Source of the DNA: Actinomadura montaniterrae
GTDB lineage: Bacteria; Actinomycetota; Actinomycetes; Streptosporangiales; Streptosporangiaceae
Direction: 5' to 3'
DNA length: 48,818 bases
Assembly: GCF_008923365.1 (NCBI RefSeq)
Contig: NZ_WBMR01000053.1
Location: forward strand, 1 to 48,818
The position numbers and the translations under genes were made by a program. This document shows positions 19,873 to 28,029 of the stretch, in pieces. The notes beneath the pieces were generated by a model. It was given only the letters and a program-made list of their open reading frames with translations. It searched no databases and was not told where the DNA came from. Within the stretch, counting starts at the first letter, position 1, and the number at the start of each line of letters is the position of its first letter.

Positions 19873-22371
19873 TCACTCGGTGGAGATGGCCTTCAGCACG
19901 TCCATCCGCCCGGCCCGCCACGCCGGCCACAGCGCCGCGAGGACACCGATCACCGCCGCGACCACCAGGTACACCCCGAGCGTCCCGTACGGCACCGCCA
20001 GCACCCCGAGCCCCTGGCCCTTCAGCGCGTTCTGCAGCGCCGCGCCGAACGCCACGCCGATGCCCATGCCGAGCACCGCGCCGAACACCGCGATCACGAT
20101 CGACTCGATCCGGATCATCCGGCGCAGCTGGCGGCGGCTGATGCCGATCGCCCGCAGCAGCCCGATCTCCCGGGTCCGCTCGATCACCGACAGCGCCAGC
20201 GTGTTGACGACCCCGACCGCCGCGATGATCACCGACATGGCCAGCAGGATCGACAGGAACGTCACGAACCCGTCCACCTGCTTGCGGGCGTCCTTCTTCA
20301 GCGACGACTGGTCCGACACCTTCAGGTTCGGGTACGCCTTCAGCGCCGACTCGATCGACGTCTTCGTCGCCGCGTCGGTCTTCGCCGCGTTCACCAGGAC
20401 CGCGTCCACCGACGGCCGCACCGTGTGCCGCAGGTACACCTGCTCCGACACGATCCTGCCGCCGATCAGGTCGCTCTTGGCGAAGATCCCGGTGACCTTC
20501 AGCTGCTCGGTCTTCCCGTCGGGGAACAGCGCCGGCACCGTCGACCCGACGTGCCAGCCCTTGTCCTTGGCGGTCGACTCGTTCACCATCAGCCCGTCCG
20601 CGCCGATCGCCGTGCCGCCGGACACGATCTTCAGCCGCGCCGCCTTCGCGATCACGCCGACGTCGCCCGACATGTACGTGCCGCGGTCACCGGCGAGCTT
20701 CGCGGTGCCCTCGTAGGTCGGGGACGCCGACTCCACCCCGGGCGCCGCCTTGATCTTCTGCGTGGCGTCGGGGGTGATGTCGCCGCCGGTCGCCTGCACG
20801 AGGTAGTCCGCGCCGAACTGCGCGTCCACCTGCTGGTCGATCGACGCGCGCATCGTCGCGCCGAGCACGTTCACCGTGGTGATCAGCGCCAGGCCGATCA
20901 TCAGCGCCGCGGCGGTCGCGGCGGTGCGGCGCGGGTTGCGCAGCGCGTTCTGCCGGGCGAGCCGGCCCGGCGCGCCCATCAGCCGCGCGAACGGCCACCC
21001 GAGCACCTTCACCACCGGGACGCTGATCACCGGCGCGAGCATCGCCACCCCGATGAACACCGCGAACGCGCCCGCCCCGACCGGCACCGCCGGGTTCCCG
21101 CCGTTCCCGGCCAGCCCCGCCGCGATCAGGCCCGCGCCGACCAGGGTCAGCAGCGACCCGAGCGCCACCCGGATCCGCAGCGTCCGCTGCGGCAGCGCCA
21201 CGTCGTCACGCATCGCCGCGACCGGCGGGATCTTCGCCGCGCGCCGCGCCGGGAAGTACGCCGACACGACCGTCACGACGATCCCGACGACGTACGACCA
21301 GATCACCGGTGTCGCGGTGAACGTCAGGCCGCCGGACCCGGCGTCGCCCATCTGCCCCTGCAGCAGCGCCGCCAGGCCCGCGCCGGCCGCGAGGCCCAGC
21401 GTCGACCCGACGAACCCGACCGCGACCGCCTCACCGATCACCGCACGGGTCACCTGCGGGCGCGCCGCGCCGATCGCGCGCAGCAGCGCCAGCTCCCGGG
21501 TCCGCTGCGCCACCAGCATCGAGAACGTGTTGAAGATGATGAACGCCCCGACGAAGATCGAGATCAGCGCGAACACCAGCAGGAACGTGCGGAAGAACCC
21601 CATGATCTGCGCGACGTCGCTCTTGTTCTCGTCGCGCATCTTGGTGCCGGTGACGGCCTCCACGCCGTCCGGCAGCACCTTCGCGACCCGGTCGCGCAGC
21701 TGCGTCTCCGACGGGCCGGAGGAGCTCATCTCGATGTCGCTGTAGTAGCCGGGCTTCAGCAGCAGCTTCTGCGCGGTCGGGGTGTCGAACGCGGTGACGC
21801 TCGCGCCCATCAGGTTCCCGGTGTCGATCAGGCCGACGATCCGCATCCGCTGAGCCGCGCCCGACGACACGACCCCGACGGTGTCGCCGATCGCGAGCCG
21901 CCCCTTCTTCGCGGTCTCCGCGTCGATGATCACCTCGGCGGGGCCGTGCGGCGCCCGGCCCGACTTCAGGTCGAACGACCCGATGGTGTTCCAGTTCGTG
22001 CCGAGCTGCGGCGGGCCCTGCCCGCCCGAGCCGACGATCTTCCCGTCGCGGCCCACGACGGCGGCGTACCCGTTGACGTTGCCCTGCGGGTCCTTCACCC
22101 CGTCGACGCCCTTCAGCGCCGCCAGCACCGACGCCGGCACCGGCTGCGCCGCCTGCCCGTCGTCGTCGCCGCCGACGACCTTCTTGGCCCGCACGTCCAC
22201 GGCGACGTTCTTGCCGACCCGGCTGAACAGGTCGTCGAACTGCTTGTTCATGCTGTCGGTGAAGATCAGCGTGCCGGCCACGAACGCCACGCCGAGGATC
22301 ACCGCGACGGCCGTCAGCACCAGCCTGATCTTGTGCGCCGCGAGGTTGCGGCGCGTGACCTTGCCCATCAT
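19873..22371 (-). CDS. ABC transporter permease, double FtsX/MacB-like (LolE-type)
   Basis: About 832 residues. One N-terminal membrane helix (NLAAHKIRLVLTAVAVILG) leads into a large extracytoplasmic domain (about 45-270). Three membrane helices with the FtsX signature LVAQRTRELALLRAIGAARP follow, then a second copy of the same arrangement ending with LSVIERTREIGLLRAIGISR and the last helices. Such duplicated permeases move lipids, lipoproteins, peptides or drugs out of the membrane. ATG 22371 overlaps the stop of the ATPase gene, so the two are coupled. Substrate unknown. Confidence 0.92.
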   Translation of the reverse strand: MMGKVTRRNLAAHKIRLVLTAVAVILGVAFVAGTLIFTDSMNKQFDDLFSRVGKNVAVDVRAKKVVGGDDDGQAAQPVPASVLAALKGVDGVKDPQGNVNGYAAVVGRDGKIVGSGGQGPPQLGTNWNTIGSFDLKSGRAPHGPAEVIIDAETAKKGRLAIGDTVGVVSSGAAQRMRIVGLIDTGNLMGASVTAFDTPTAQKLLLKPGYYSDIEMSSSGPSETQLRDRVAKVLPDGVEAVTGTKMRDENKSDVAQIMGFFRTFLLVFALISIFVGAFIIFNTFSMLVAQRTRELALLRAIGAARPQVTRAVIGEAVAVGFVGSTLGLAAGAGLAALLQGQMGDAGSGGLTFTATPVIWSYVVGIVVTVVSAYFPARRAAKIPPVAAMRDDVALPQRTLRIRVALGSLLTLVGAGLIAAGLAGNGGNPAVPVGAGAFAVFIGVAMLAPVISVPVVKVLGWPFARLMGAPGRLARQNALRNPRRTAATAAALMIGLALITTVNVLGATMRASIDQQVDAQFGADYLVQATGGDITPDATQKIKAAPGVESASPTYEGTAKLAGDRGTYMSGDVGVIAKAARLKIVSGGTAIGADGLMVNESTAKDKGWHVGSTVPALFPDGKTEQLKVTGIFAKSDLIGGRIVSEQVYLRHTVRPSVDAVLVNAAKTDAATKTSIESALKAYPNLKVSDQSSLKKDARKQVDGFVTFLSILLAMSVIIAAVGVVNTLALSVIERTREIGLLRAIGISRRQLRRMIRIESIVIAVFGAVLGMGIGVAFGAALQNALKGQGLGVLAVPYGTLGVYLVVAAVIGVLAALWPAWRAGRMDVLKAISTE

Positions 22372-23198
22372 CGCGCCGCGACCCCCGGCTCCGGCGCGCC
22401 CGGCGCCGCGGCGGGACGGCCGCCCGTCTCGAAGCCCTTCATCCGCTCCAGGACGCGCTCGGCGGTCGGCCCGGTCATCGTGTCGACGATCTGCCCGTCC
22501 GTCAGGAACAGCACCTGGTCGGCGTACGCCGCCGCGGACGGGTCGTGCGTCACCATCACGATCGTCTGGCCCATCCGCCGCACCGAGTCCCGCAGGAACG
22601 CCAGCACCTCCGCGCCGGACCGCGAGTCGAGGTTGCCGGTCGGCTCGTCCGCGAAGATGATCTCCGGGCGGGACGCCAGCGCCCGCGCGCACGCCACCCG
22701 CTGCTGCTGGCCGCCCGACAGCTCCGACGGGCGGTGCTTCAGCCGCGGCCGCAGCCCGACGGTGTCGATCACCTGGTCCAGCCACGCCCGGTCGGCCTTC
22801 CGGCCGGCGATGTCCATCGGCAGCGTGATGTTCTCCAGCGCCGTCAGCGTCGGGACCAGGTTGAACGCCTGGAAGATGAACCCGATCTTGTCGCGGCGCA
22901 GCCGGGTGAGCTGCTTGTCCTTCAGCCCCGTCAGCTCGGTGCCGCCGATGAACACCTGCCCGGAGTCCACCGAGTCCAGCCCCGCCATGCAGTGCATCAG
23001 CGTGGACTTTCCCGAACCCGACGGGCCCATGATCGCGGTGAAGCGGCCGCGGGGGATCCCCACGGTCACCGAGTCCAGCGCGACCACCTGGGCGTCGCCG
23101 CGCCCGTACACCTTGGCGATCTGATGGGCCCGTGCGGCGAAGTCGCCCGCCCCGGGCGCGGAATGCGCGTCAGCGGTCGATGGGGCGGTGTTCGTCAC
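22368..23198 (-). CDS. ABC transporter ATPase, LolD/MacB type
   Basis: A 276-residue ATPase with Walker A GPSGSGKST, signature LSGGQQQR, Walker B IIFADEP and the LolD-type helix sequence RLRRDKIGFIFQAFNLVPTL. About 40 flexible residues precede the ATPase fold. The GTG start has AGGGGAG upstream. It should form a dimer driving the FtsX-type permease encoded immediately downstream. Confidence 0.94.
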   Translation of the reverse strand: MTNTAPSTADAHSAPGAGDFAARAHQIAKVYGRGDAQVVALDSVTVGIPRGRFTAIMGPSGSGKSTLMHCMAGLDSVDSGQVFIGGTELTGLKDKQLTRLRRDKIGFIFQAFNLVPTLTALENITLPMDIAGRKADRAWLDQVIDTVGLRPRLKHRPSELSGGQQQRVACARALASRPEIIFADEPTGNLDSRSGAEVLAFLRDSVRRMGQTIVMVTHDPSAAAYADQVLFLTDGQIVDTMTGPTAERVLERMKGFETGGRPAAAPGAPEPGVAAR

Positions 23199-23521
23199 GT
23201 GAACTCCCCTGTGTGAGTGGATGAGGGTGGAATCGAACTGCGCGGACCGCGCTTTCGTCCCCCGGCGGTCCGTCCCTCAGAACAGTAGGAGTCCCGCGGC
23301 CCCGTGAGATGCACCCCAGGAATGGACTTATCACTCCATCCCTGGCAGGAGAGGCGGTGCCGGGGTCGTCCTCCCGGAGTAGGGGGTCCACTGGCGAAAG
23401 AAGGGACCGCTCAGGGGCCGCCCCCGAGGCCGCGCCCGTGGACCACCGCTTCACCAGCCCCGACACCCGCCCCGACCCCTGCCCCGCACCCTAGGGACGC
23501 GTCAGGGATCCCCCCGGAGGA
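23199..23521. other. 323-nt intergenic region between exporter and response regulator
   Basis: No gene is supported. On the minus strand it should hold the exporter promoter; a plausible -10 (TACTGT) lies near 23285-23290. It also contains the inverted repeat described at 23316-23345. The half nearest the response regulator (23400-23500) is C-rich on the plus strand. Confidence 0.55.
23316..23345. promoter_or_regulatory. candidate operator upstream of the ABC exporter
   Basis: Inverted repeat CCAGGAATGGA (23316-23326) and TCCATCCCTGG (23335-23345), 10 of 11 positions complementary, 8-nt spacer. It lies about 120-150 nt upstream of the exporter ATPase start and downstream of the response regulator gene, so it is a candidate binding site for that regulator. 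Confidence 0.45.
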
Positions 23522-24202
23522 TCAGCTCTGGCCCGGGCGGCTCAACCCCGTCTCATAGGCGTACACCACCGCCTGCACCCGGTCCCGCAGCCCCAGCTTC
23601 GCCAGCACGTTCCCCACATGCGTCTTCACCGTCGTCTCGCTCACCACGAGCTCCGCGGCGATCTCCGCGTTCGACTGGCCCCGCGCCACATGCGTCAGCA
23701 CCTCGCGCTCCCGCTCGGTCAGCGTGTCCAGACCCGGCGGCGGCGACGCGTCCCGCACCGCCGGCAGCCGCGTCGCGAACCGGTCCAGCAGCCGCCGCGT
23801 CACGCTCGGCGCCACGATCGCGTCGCCCGCCGCCACGATCCGGATCGCCTGCACCAGGTCCTCCGGCGGCGAGTCCTTCAGCAGGAACCCGCTCGCCCCC
23901 GCCCGCACCGCCTCGATCACGTACTCGTCCAGGTCGAACGTCGTCAGGATCAGCACCTTCGGATCGTGCGACGCCGCCCCCTCCCGGATGATCCGCCGCG
24001 TCGCCTCGATCCCGTCGACCCCCGGCATCCGGATGTCCATCAGCACCACGTCCGGCAGCAGCGACCGCGTCATCTCCACCGCCGCCGCGCCGTCACCGGC
24101 CTCGCCGACCACCGCGATGTCCGCCTCGGCCTCCAGGATCAGCCGGAACCCCGTCCGCAGCAACGGCTGATCATCGACGAGCAGCACCCGCACCGCGCTC
24201 AC
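23522..24202 (-). CDS. NarL/LuxR-type response regulator
   Basis: A 226-residue response regulator. The receiver opens MSAVRVLLVDDQPLLRTGFR with the acidic pair and phosphorylated Asp in DVVLMDIRMPG (about residue 55). The Lys of the receiver switch is in SGFLLKDS. The GerE-type helix-turn-helix is LTEREREVLTHVARGQSNAEIA followed by VSETTVKTHVGNVLAKLG. It should be activated by the kinase upstream. The GTG start has no strong ribosome site; a tiny upstream frame ends on it (see separate entry). Target genes are unknown; the adjacent exporter is the obvious candidate. Confidence 0.95.
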   Translation of the reverse strand: MSAVRVLLVDDQPLLRTGFRLILEAEADIAVVGEAGDGAAAVEMTRSLLPDVVLMDIRMPGVDGIEATRRIIREGAASHDPKVLILTTFDLDEYVIEAVRAGASGFLLKDSPPEDLVQAIRIVAAGDAIVAPSVTRRLLDRFATRLPAVRDASPPPGLDTLTEREREVLTHVARGQSNAEIAAELVVSETTVKTHVGNVLAKLGLRDRVQAVVYAYETGLSRPGQS

Positions 24203-24225
24203 CCGGCCACCCCGCTTGCGTCCAT
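24199..24225 (-). other. possible coupling leader frame before the response regulator
   Basis: On the minus strand, ATG at 24225 starts an eight-codon frame (MDASGVAG) whose TGA overlaps the regulator's GTG start as GTGA. A purine-rich GAGGAG lies before this ATG, while the regulator itself has no good ribosome site. Coupled reinitiation is plausible but unproven. Confidence 0.25.
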
Positions 24226-24259
24226 CGTCCCCGCTCCTCGCCTCGCACCGGCAAACGTC

Positions 24260-24265
24260 ACCCTA
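24260..24265 (-). promoter_or_regulatory. candidate -10 of the response regulator
   Basis: TAGGGT on the minus strand at 24265-24260, about 58 nt upstream of the GTG. It suggests the regulator has its own transcript besides read-through from the kinase gene. Confidence 0.4.
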
Positions 24266-24354
24266 TGCCCTCCCCATCCCCGCCACGCCCCCGCACGGCC
24301 CGGCCCCCGCACGCCCGAGGCACCCGCCGTCCCGCACCCGCGCACCGCCACCCC

Positions 24355-25578
24355 TCACGCCTCCAACGGGAACCGCGCCCGCACCCCGAACCCCCCGCCG
24401 ACCCGCGGCCCGATCCGCAGCTCGCCCCCATACAACGCCACCCGCTCGTACATCCCCACCAGCCCGTGCCCCGGATTGTCCGTCCCGTCCGCCACGATCG
24501 TCGCCGTCCCCCGCCCGTCGTCCTCGATCTCCACCGTCAGATCCGCGTCCGTGTAGTACAACCGCACCCACGCCCGCGCCTGCGCCCCCGCGTGCTTCAA
24601 CGTGTTCGTCAGCGCCTCCTGGATCAACCGGAACGCCGCCACGTCCACCCCCGGCGACGGCGTCCGCGCCTCACCCTCGATCCACAGCTGCACCGACAGC
24701 CCCGTCTCCCGCACATGGTCCAGCAGCTCCCCGAGATCCCCGAGGCCCGGCTGCGGCGCCAGCTCCCGCCCCGCCTGGTCGGCGTCCCGCTCCGTCCGCA
24801 GCACCCCCACGATCCGCCGCATCTCGCTCAGCGCCGTCCGCCCGACCTCCTCGATCGTCGACATCGCCTCCCGCGCGCTCCCCGGATCCCGGTCGATGAT
24901 CCGCCGCGCCGCCCCCGCCTGCACCGTCATCACGCTCACATGGTGCGCCACCACGTCGTGCAGCTCCCGCGCGATCCGCGACCGCTCCTCGATCCGCGCC
25001 GCCCGCGCGTCCGTCCCCCGCGCCCGCTCCAGCCGCGCCGCACGGTCCTCCAGCTCCGCGAAGTACGCCCGCCGCAACCGCAGGTTCCGGCCCAGCACCC
25101 ACACCCCCGCCACCAGCGCGCAGTCGCTCACCAGCACCACCGGCGACGTCCCCACCGGAAGCATCACCAAAGACACCAGGAACGACACGAACCCCGCCAC
25201 GCCCCCCAGCGCGCTCTGCGCCAGCCCCCGGTGCGCCGCCAGGCTGTAGATCGCGATCAGGAACGCCATCACGTCCGGCACCGACGGCGGATACCCCCAC
25301 ACCGTCAGCGACATCTCACCCGCCACGATCACCAGCAGCACCGGCAGCGGATGGCGGCGCCGCCACGCCAGCGCCATCGTCACCACCACGACGATCAGCC
25401 CGTTGGCCGCGTCCGGCGTCCGGAACGCCGCGTAGTCACCGCTCTCCGGGAAGTCCTGCAGATACATCTGCGGGAGGCCCACCAGCAGCAGCCCCAGCGC
25501 GAGCAACGCGTCCGCCGCCTGCGGACGCGCCTGCAGCCAGGCACGAAAGGTACGAAGACCACGGATGCGGGGTGACAC
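24355..25578 (-). CDS. two-component sensor histidine kinase (HisKA_3, NarL-partner type)
   Basis: About 407 residues. The N-terminal half has roughly five or six hydrophobic helices (residues about 20-160) with no large extracytoplasmic domain, so it senses in or at the membrane. A HisKA_3 domain carries the phosphorylated His in RIARELHDVVAHHVS. The ATPase domain has N-box EALTNTLKHA, and G-boxes DDGRGT and GHGLVGM. The start is ambiguous: GTG 25587 or GTG 25578. The latter follows TAGGGT (25591-25586) by 7 nt and is chosen as leaderless. Cognate regulator lies 152 nt downstream. The signal cannot be read from sequence. Confidence 0.93.
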   Translation of the reverse strand: MSPRIRGLRTFRAWLQARPQAADALLALGLLLVGLPQMYLQDFPESGDYAAFRTPDAANGLIVVVVTMALAWRRRHPLPVLLVIVAGEMSLTVWGYPPSVPDVMAFLIAIYSLAAHRGLAQSALGGVAGFVSFLVSLVMLPVGTSPVVLVSDCALVAGVWVLGRNLRLRRAYFAELEDRAARLERARGTDARAARIEERSRIARELHDVVAHHVSVMTVQAGAARRIIDRDPGSAREAMSTIEEVGRTALSEMRRIVGVLRTERDADQAGRELAPQPGLGDLGELLDHVRETGLSVQLWIEGEARTPSPGVDVAAFRLIQEALTNTLKHAGAQARAWVRLYYTDADLTVEIEDDGRGTATIVADGTDNPGHGLVGMYERVALYGGELRIGPRVGGGFGVRARFPLEA

Positions 25579-25622
25579 GACTCTCACCCTAGGAGGTCAC
25601 AGCAGGTCGAGACCCATCCTGC

Positions 25623-25636
25623 GCGCGGATCCGCGC
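25623..25636. repeat. 14-bp perfect palindrome
   Basis: GCGCGGATCCGCGC between the kinase start and the nuclease stop. It could form part of a termination hairpin for the nuclease gene on the minus strand, or be chance in GC-rich DNA. Confidence 0.3.
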
Positions 25637-25723
25637 TCCTCCCCAAGGATGACCCCGCCCACCGCCCCCTGCGCCCCCGGACGTCCCCGCGCCGGGTCCG
25701 GGGCAGGCGCCGGGGCCGCGCCC

Positions 25724-26662
25724 CTACAGGTCGTCGCGTTCCCGCGCCGCCCCGACCTCCGCGGCGCCCTCCAGATCCGCCGGAGACGGACGCCGCACCG
25801 GGACCGCGGGCAGCGGCGGGGGAGTGCCCCCGAACTCCGGGCACCGCTCCTTGTGATCGCACCAGTCGCACAACCGGCTCGCCCGCGGCCGCCACTCACC
25901 CGAGTCCATCGCCCGCCGGATCGCCTGCCACAGAGCCTCCACCTTCCGCTCCGTCGCCCGCAGATCCCGCTCGTCCGGCTCGTACCGCAGCACCTCGCCG
26001 TTCCCCAGATACATCAGCTGCAGCAACCGCGGCACACGCCCCTGCAGCCGCCACAGCACCAGCGCGTAGAACTTCATCTGGAACAGCGCCCGCGCCTCGA
26101 AATCCGCCCGCGGCGCCGTCCCCGTCTTGTAGTCCACGATCCGCACGTCACCCGACGGCGCCACGTCCACCCGGTCGATGTACCCCCGCAGCTTCAGCCC
26201 CGAATCCAGCACCGTCTCCACGAACAGCTCGCGCTCCGCCGGCTCCAGCCGCCGCGGATCCTCCAGCGTGAAGTACCGCTCCACCATCCGCTCCGCCTGC
26301 GCCAGCCACTCCGCCCGCTCCGCCGCCCCGGCCTCGTCGTCCCCGAAAAGCCCCTCCAGCTCCGGCTCCGCCGACAGCAGCCGCTCCCACTGCGGCCCCA
26401 GCAGCTCGAGCGCCGCCCCCACCGTCCGGCCGCCCGCCGGCAGGTCGTACAGCCGCTCCAGCACCGCGTGCACCAGCGTCCCCCGCGCCGCCGCCGGCGA
26501 CGGACGCTCCGGAAGCCGATCGATCACCCGGAACCGGTACAACAACGGACACGTCATGAAATCGCCCGCCCGCGACGGCGACAGCGACCCCACCACCTCC
26601 ACCCCGCCCCCACCCCGCGGAGACGGAACGGACACCTCACCACCGGCCTCGGTCGTCGTCAT
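25724..26662 (-). CDS. RecB-family PD-(D/E)XK nuclease with probable Fe-S cluster
   Basis: A 312-residue nuclease of the PDDEXK_1 (Cas4/AddB C-terminal-like) type, related by position to Rv2119. Catalytic residues can be seen: His65 in RGTLVHAVLE, Asp163 in YIDRVD and Asp177-Lys179 in IVDYKTG. Four cysteines, Cys38 (FMTCPLLYRF) and Cys265, Cys268 and Cys274 (C-x2-C-x5-C near the C-terminus), have the spacing that binds a 4Fe-4S cluster in Cas4 and AddB. It stands alone without helicase domains or cas genes, so a CRISPR role is not supported. ATG 26662 is chosen since TACGCT lies 8 nt upstream on the minus strand. Confidence 0.88.
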   Translation of the reverse strand: MTTTEAGGEVSVPSPRGGGGVEVVGSLSPSRAGDFMTCPLLYRFRVIDRLPERPSPAAARGTLVHAVLERLYDLPAGGRTVGAALELLGPQWERLLSAEPELEGLFGDDEAGAAERAEWLAQAERMVERYFTLEDPRRLEPAERELFVETVLDSGLKLRGYIDRVDVAPSGDVRIVDYKTGTAPRADFEARALFQMKFYALVLWRLQGRVPRLLQLMYLGNGEVLRYEPDERDLRATERKVEALWQAIRRAMDSGEWRPRASRLCDWCDHKERCPEFGGTPPPLPAVPVRRPSPADLEGAAEVGAARERDDL

Positions 26663-26670
26663 GGCACAGC

Positions 26671-26676
26671 AGCGTA
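26671..26676 (-). promoter_or_regulatory. candidate leaderless promoter of the RecB-like nuclease
   Basis: TACGCT (26676-26671, minus strand), 8 nt before ATG 26662. Confidence 0.45.
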
Positions 26677-26761
26677 GGCGACACCCCCGACGAAATCCCG
26701 CACCCCCGCCCACCCGCCACGATCACCCCGCACCGCCCGCCGACCCGCCCCTACGGGGCCG

Positions 26762-26774
26762 TAGCATCGGATAC
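26762..26774 (+). promoter_or_regulatory. candidate leaderless promoter of the site-2 protease
   Basis: TAGCAT at 26762-26767, 7 nt before GTG 26775. Divergent from the nuclease promoter about 90 nt away. Confidence 0.5.
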
Positions 26775-27965
26775 GTGACCAACAGCGCGCCCCCGACCCA
26801 GGGCAAGACGCCCGCCGGCGACCCCGGCCCCCGCAACGGCGGCCCCGACACCCGGCCCGGCCTCTACATGGGCCGCCCCTTCGGCGTCCCCGTCTACGTC
26901 TCGCCCAGCTGGTTCCTGGTCGCCATCCTCGTCACCGTCATGTTCGAAGGCCAGGTCAACGGCGTCATCGACCGCCCCCTCAGCTACCTCGTCGCCTTCG
27001 CCTACGCCGTCCTGCTCTACGGCTCCGTCTTCGTCCACGAACTCAGCCACGCCGTCACCGCCCGCGTCCTCGGCCTCCCCGTCCGCTCCGTCACCCTCCA
27101 CATCCTCGGCGGCGAGACCTCCATCGAACGCGAGGCCGCCACCCCCGGCCGCGAATTCCTCATCGCCTTCGCCGGCCCCCTCGTCAACCTCGTCCTCGCC
27201 GGCCTCGGCCTCCTCGCCCACGCCGTCCTCCCCCTCCCCGACGTCGCCCTCCTCCTCATCGACGCCCTCACCTTCGCCAACCTCCTCGTCGGCGTCTTCA
27301 ACCTCCTCCCCGGCCTTCCCCTCGACGGCGGACGCCTCGTCCGCGCCGCCGTCTGGAAGGCCACCGGCCACAGCCGCAGCGGCGCCATCTTCGCCGGCTG
27401 GGTCGGCCGCGCCGTCGCCGTCGCCTGCCTCGTCTCCGGCGCCTACCTCGCCACCTACCGCACCGACGAAGGCGGCAACGGCGGATTCGGCTGGCTCGCC
27501 CTCCTCTGGTCCGCCCTCGTCGCCTCCTTCATCTGGGTCGGCGCCACCCAGGCCATCCGCGCCGAACGCTTCCGCGACCGCGTCCCCCTCCTGTCCGCCC
27601 GCCGCCTCGCCCGCCGCGCCACCCTCGTCACCGCCGACACCCCCCTCGCCGAGGCCATCCGCCGCGCCCACGCCGACCAGGCCGGCGCCCTCGTCATCGC
27701 CGACCACGACGGCAACCCCCAGGCCCTCGTCAGCGAGAAGGCCGTCACCGCCACCCCCGAGCACCGCCGCCCCTGGATCACCGTCGGCGAACTGTCCCGC
27801 GGCCTCGAACCCGACCTCACCCTCCCCGCCGACCTCACCGGCGAAGACCTCATCACCGCCCTCCGCCGCAACCCCGCCTCCGAATACCTCCTCACCGAAC
27901 CCGACGGCCGCGTCTACGGCGTCCTCGCCGTCACCGACGTCGACCGCGCCTTCGCCGGCGTCTGA
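26775..27965 (+). CDS. site-2 protease family membrane metallopeptidase (M50) with CBS domains
   Basis: A 396-residue intramembrane zinc protease. About 30 cytoplasmic residues lead into helices, with the zinc motif HELSH at His88-Glu89-His92 and the second conserved motif LPLDGGRLVRA (Asp184). After about six hydrophobic segments, the C-terminal cytoplasmic part (about 270-396) forms a CBS-domain pair (VTADTPLAEAIRRAHADQ, then ASEYLLTEPDGRVYGVLAVTD). CBS domains bind nucleotides, so activity may respond to energy charge. Substrate, for example an anti-sigma factor, is not identifiable here. Confidence 0.92.
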   Translation: MTNSAPPTQGKTPAGDPGPRNGGPDTRPGLYMGRPFGVPVYVSPSWFLVAILVTVMFEGQVNGVIDRPLSYLVAFAYAVLLYGSVFVHELSHAVTARVLGLPVRSVTLHILGGETSIEREAATPGREFLIAFAGPLVNLVLAGLGLLAHAVLPLPDVALLLIDALTFANLLVGVFNLLPGLPLDGGRLVRAAVWKATGHSRSGAIFAGWVGRAVAVACLVSGAYLATYRTDEGGNGGFGWLALLWSALVASFIWVGATQAIRAERFRDRVPLLSARRLARRATLVTADTPLAEAIRRAHADQAGALVIADHDGNPQALVSEKAVTATPEHRRPWITVGELSRGLEPDLTLPADLTGEDLITALRRNPASEYLLTEPDGRVYGVLAVTDVDRAFAGV

Positions 27966-28015
27966 CCCCCGCCCCCCACCGCTCCCGGACGGCCTGAGCT
28001 GCGGCCGCCCGGCGC

Positions 28016-28029
28016 TAGCCTTGACCACC
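28016..28029 (+). promoter_or_regulatory. candidate leaderless promoter of trmI
   Basis: TAGCCT at 28016-28021, 8 nt before ATG 28030. It supports the ATG over the TTG at 28021. Confidence 0.5.

Noticed and set aside
19750..23124. Long plus-strand frame opposite the ABC exporter
   Set aside because: The exporter ATPase and permease have complete motifs on the minus strand; the plus frame reads as Arg/His-rich noise.
25724..26662. CRISPR-associated Cas4
   Set aside because: No repeats or other cas genes in the window; the RecB-like protein is a conserved neighbour of trmI.
26775..27965. RseP-type protease with PDZ domain
   Set aside because: No PDZ region between the zinc motif and the LDGG motif; CBS domains are at the C-terminus instead.
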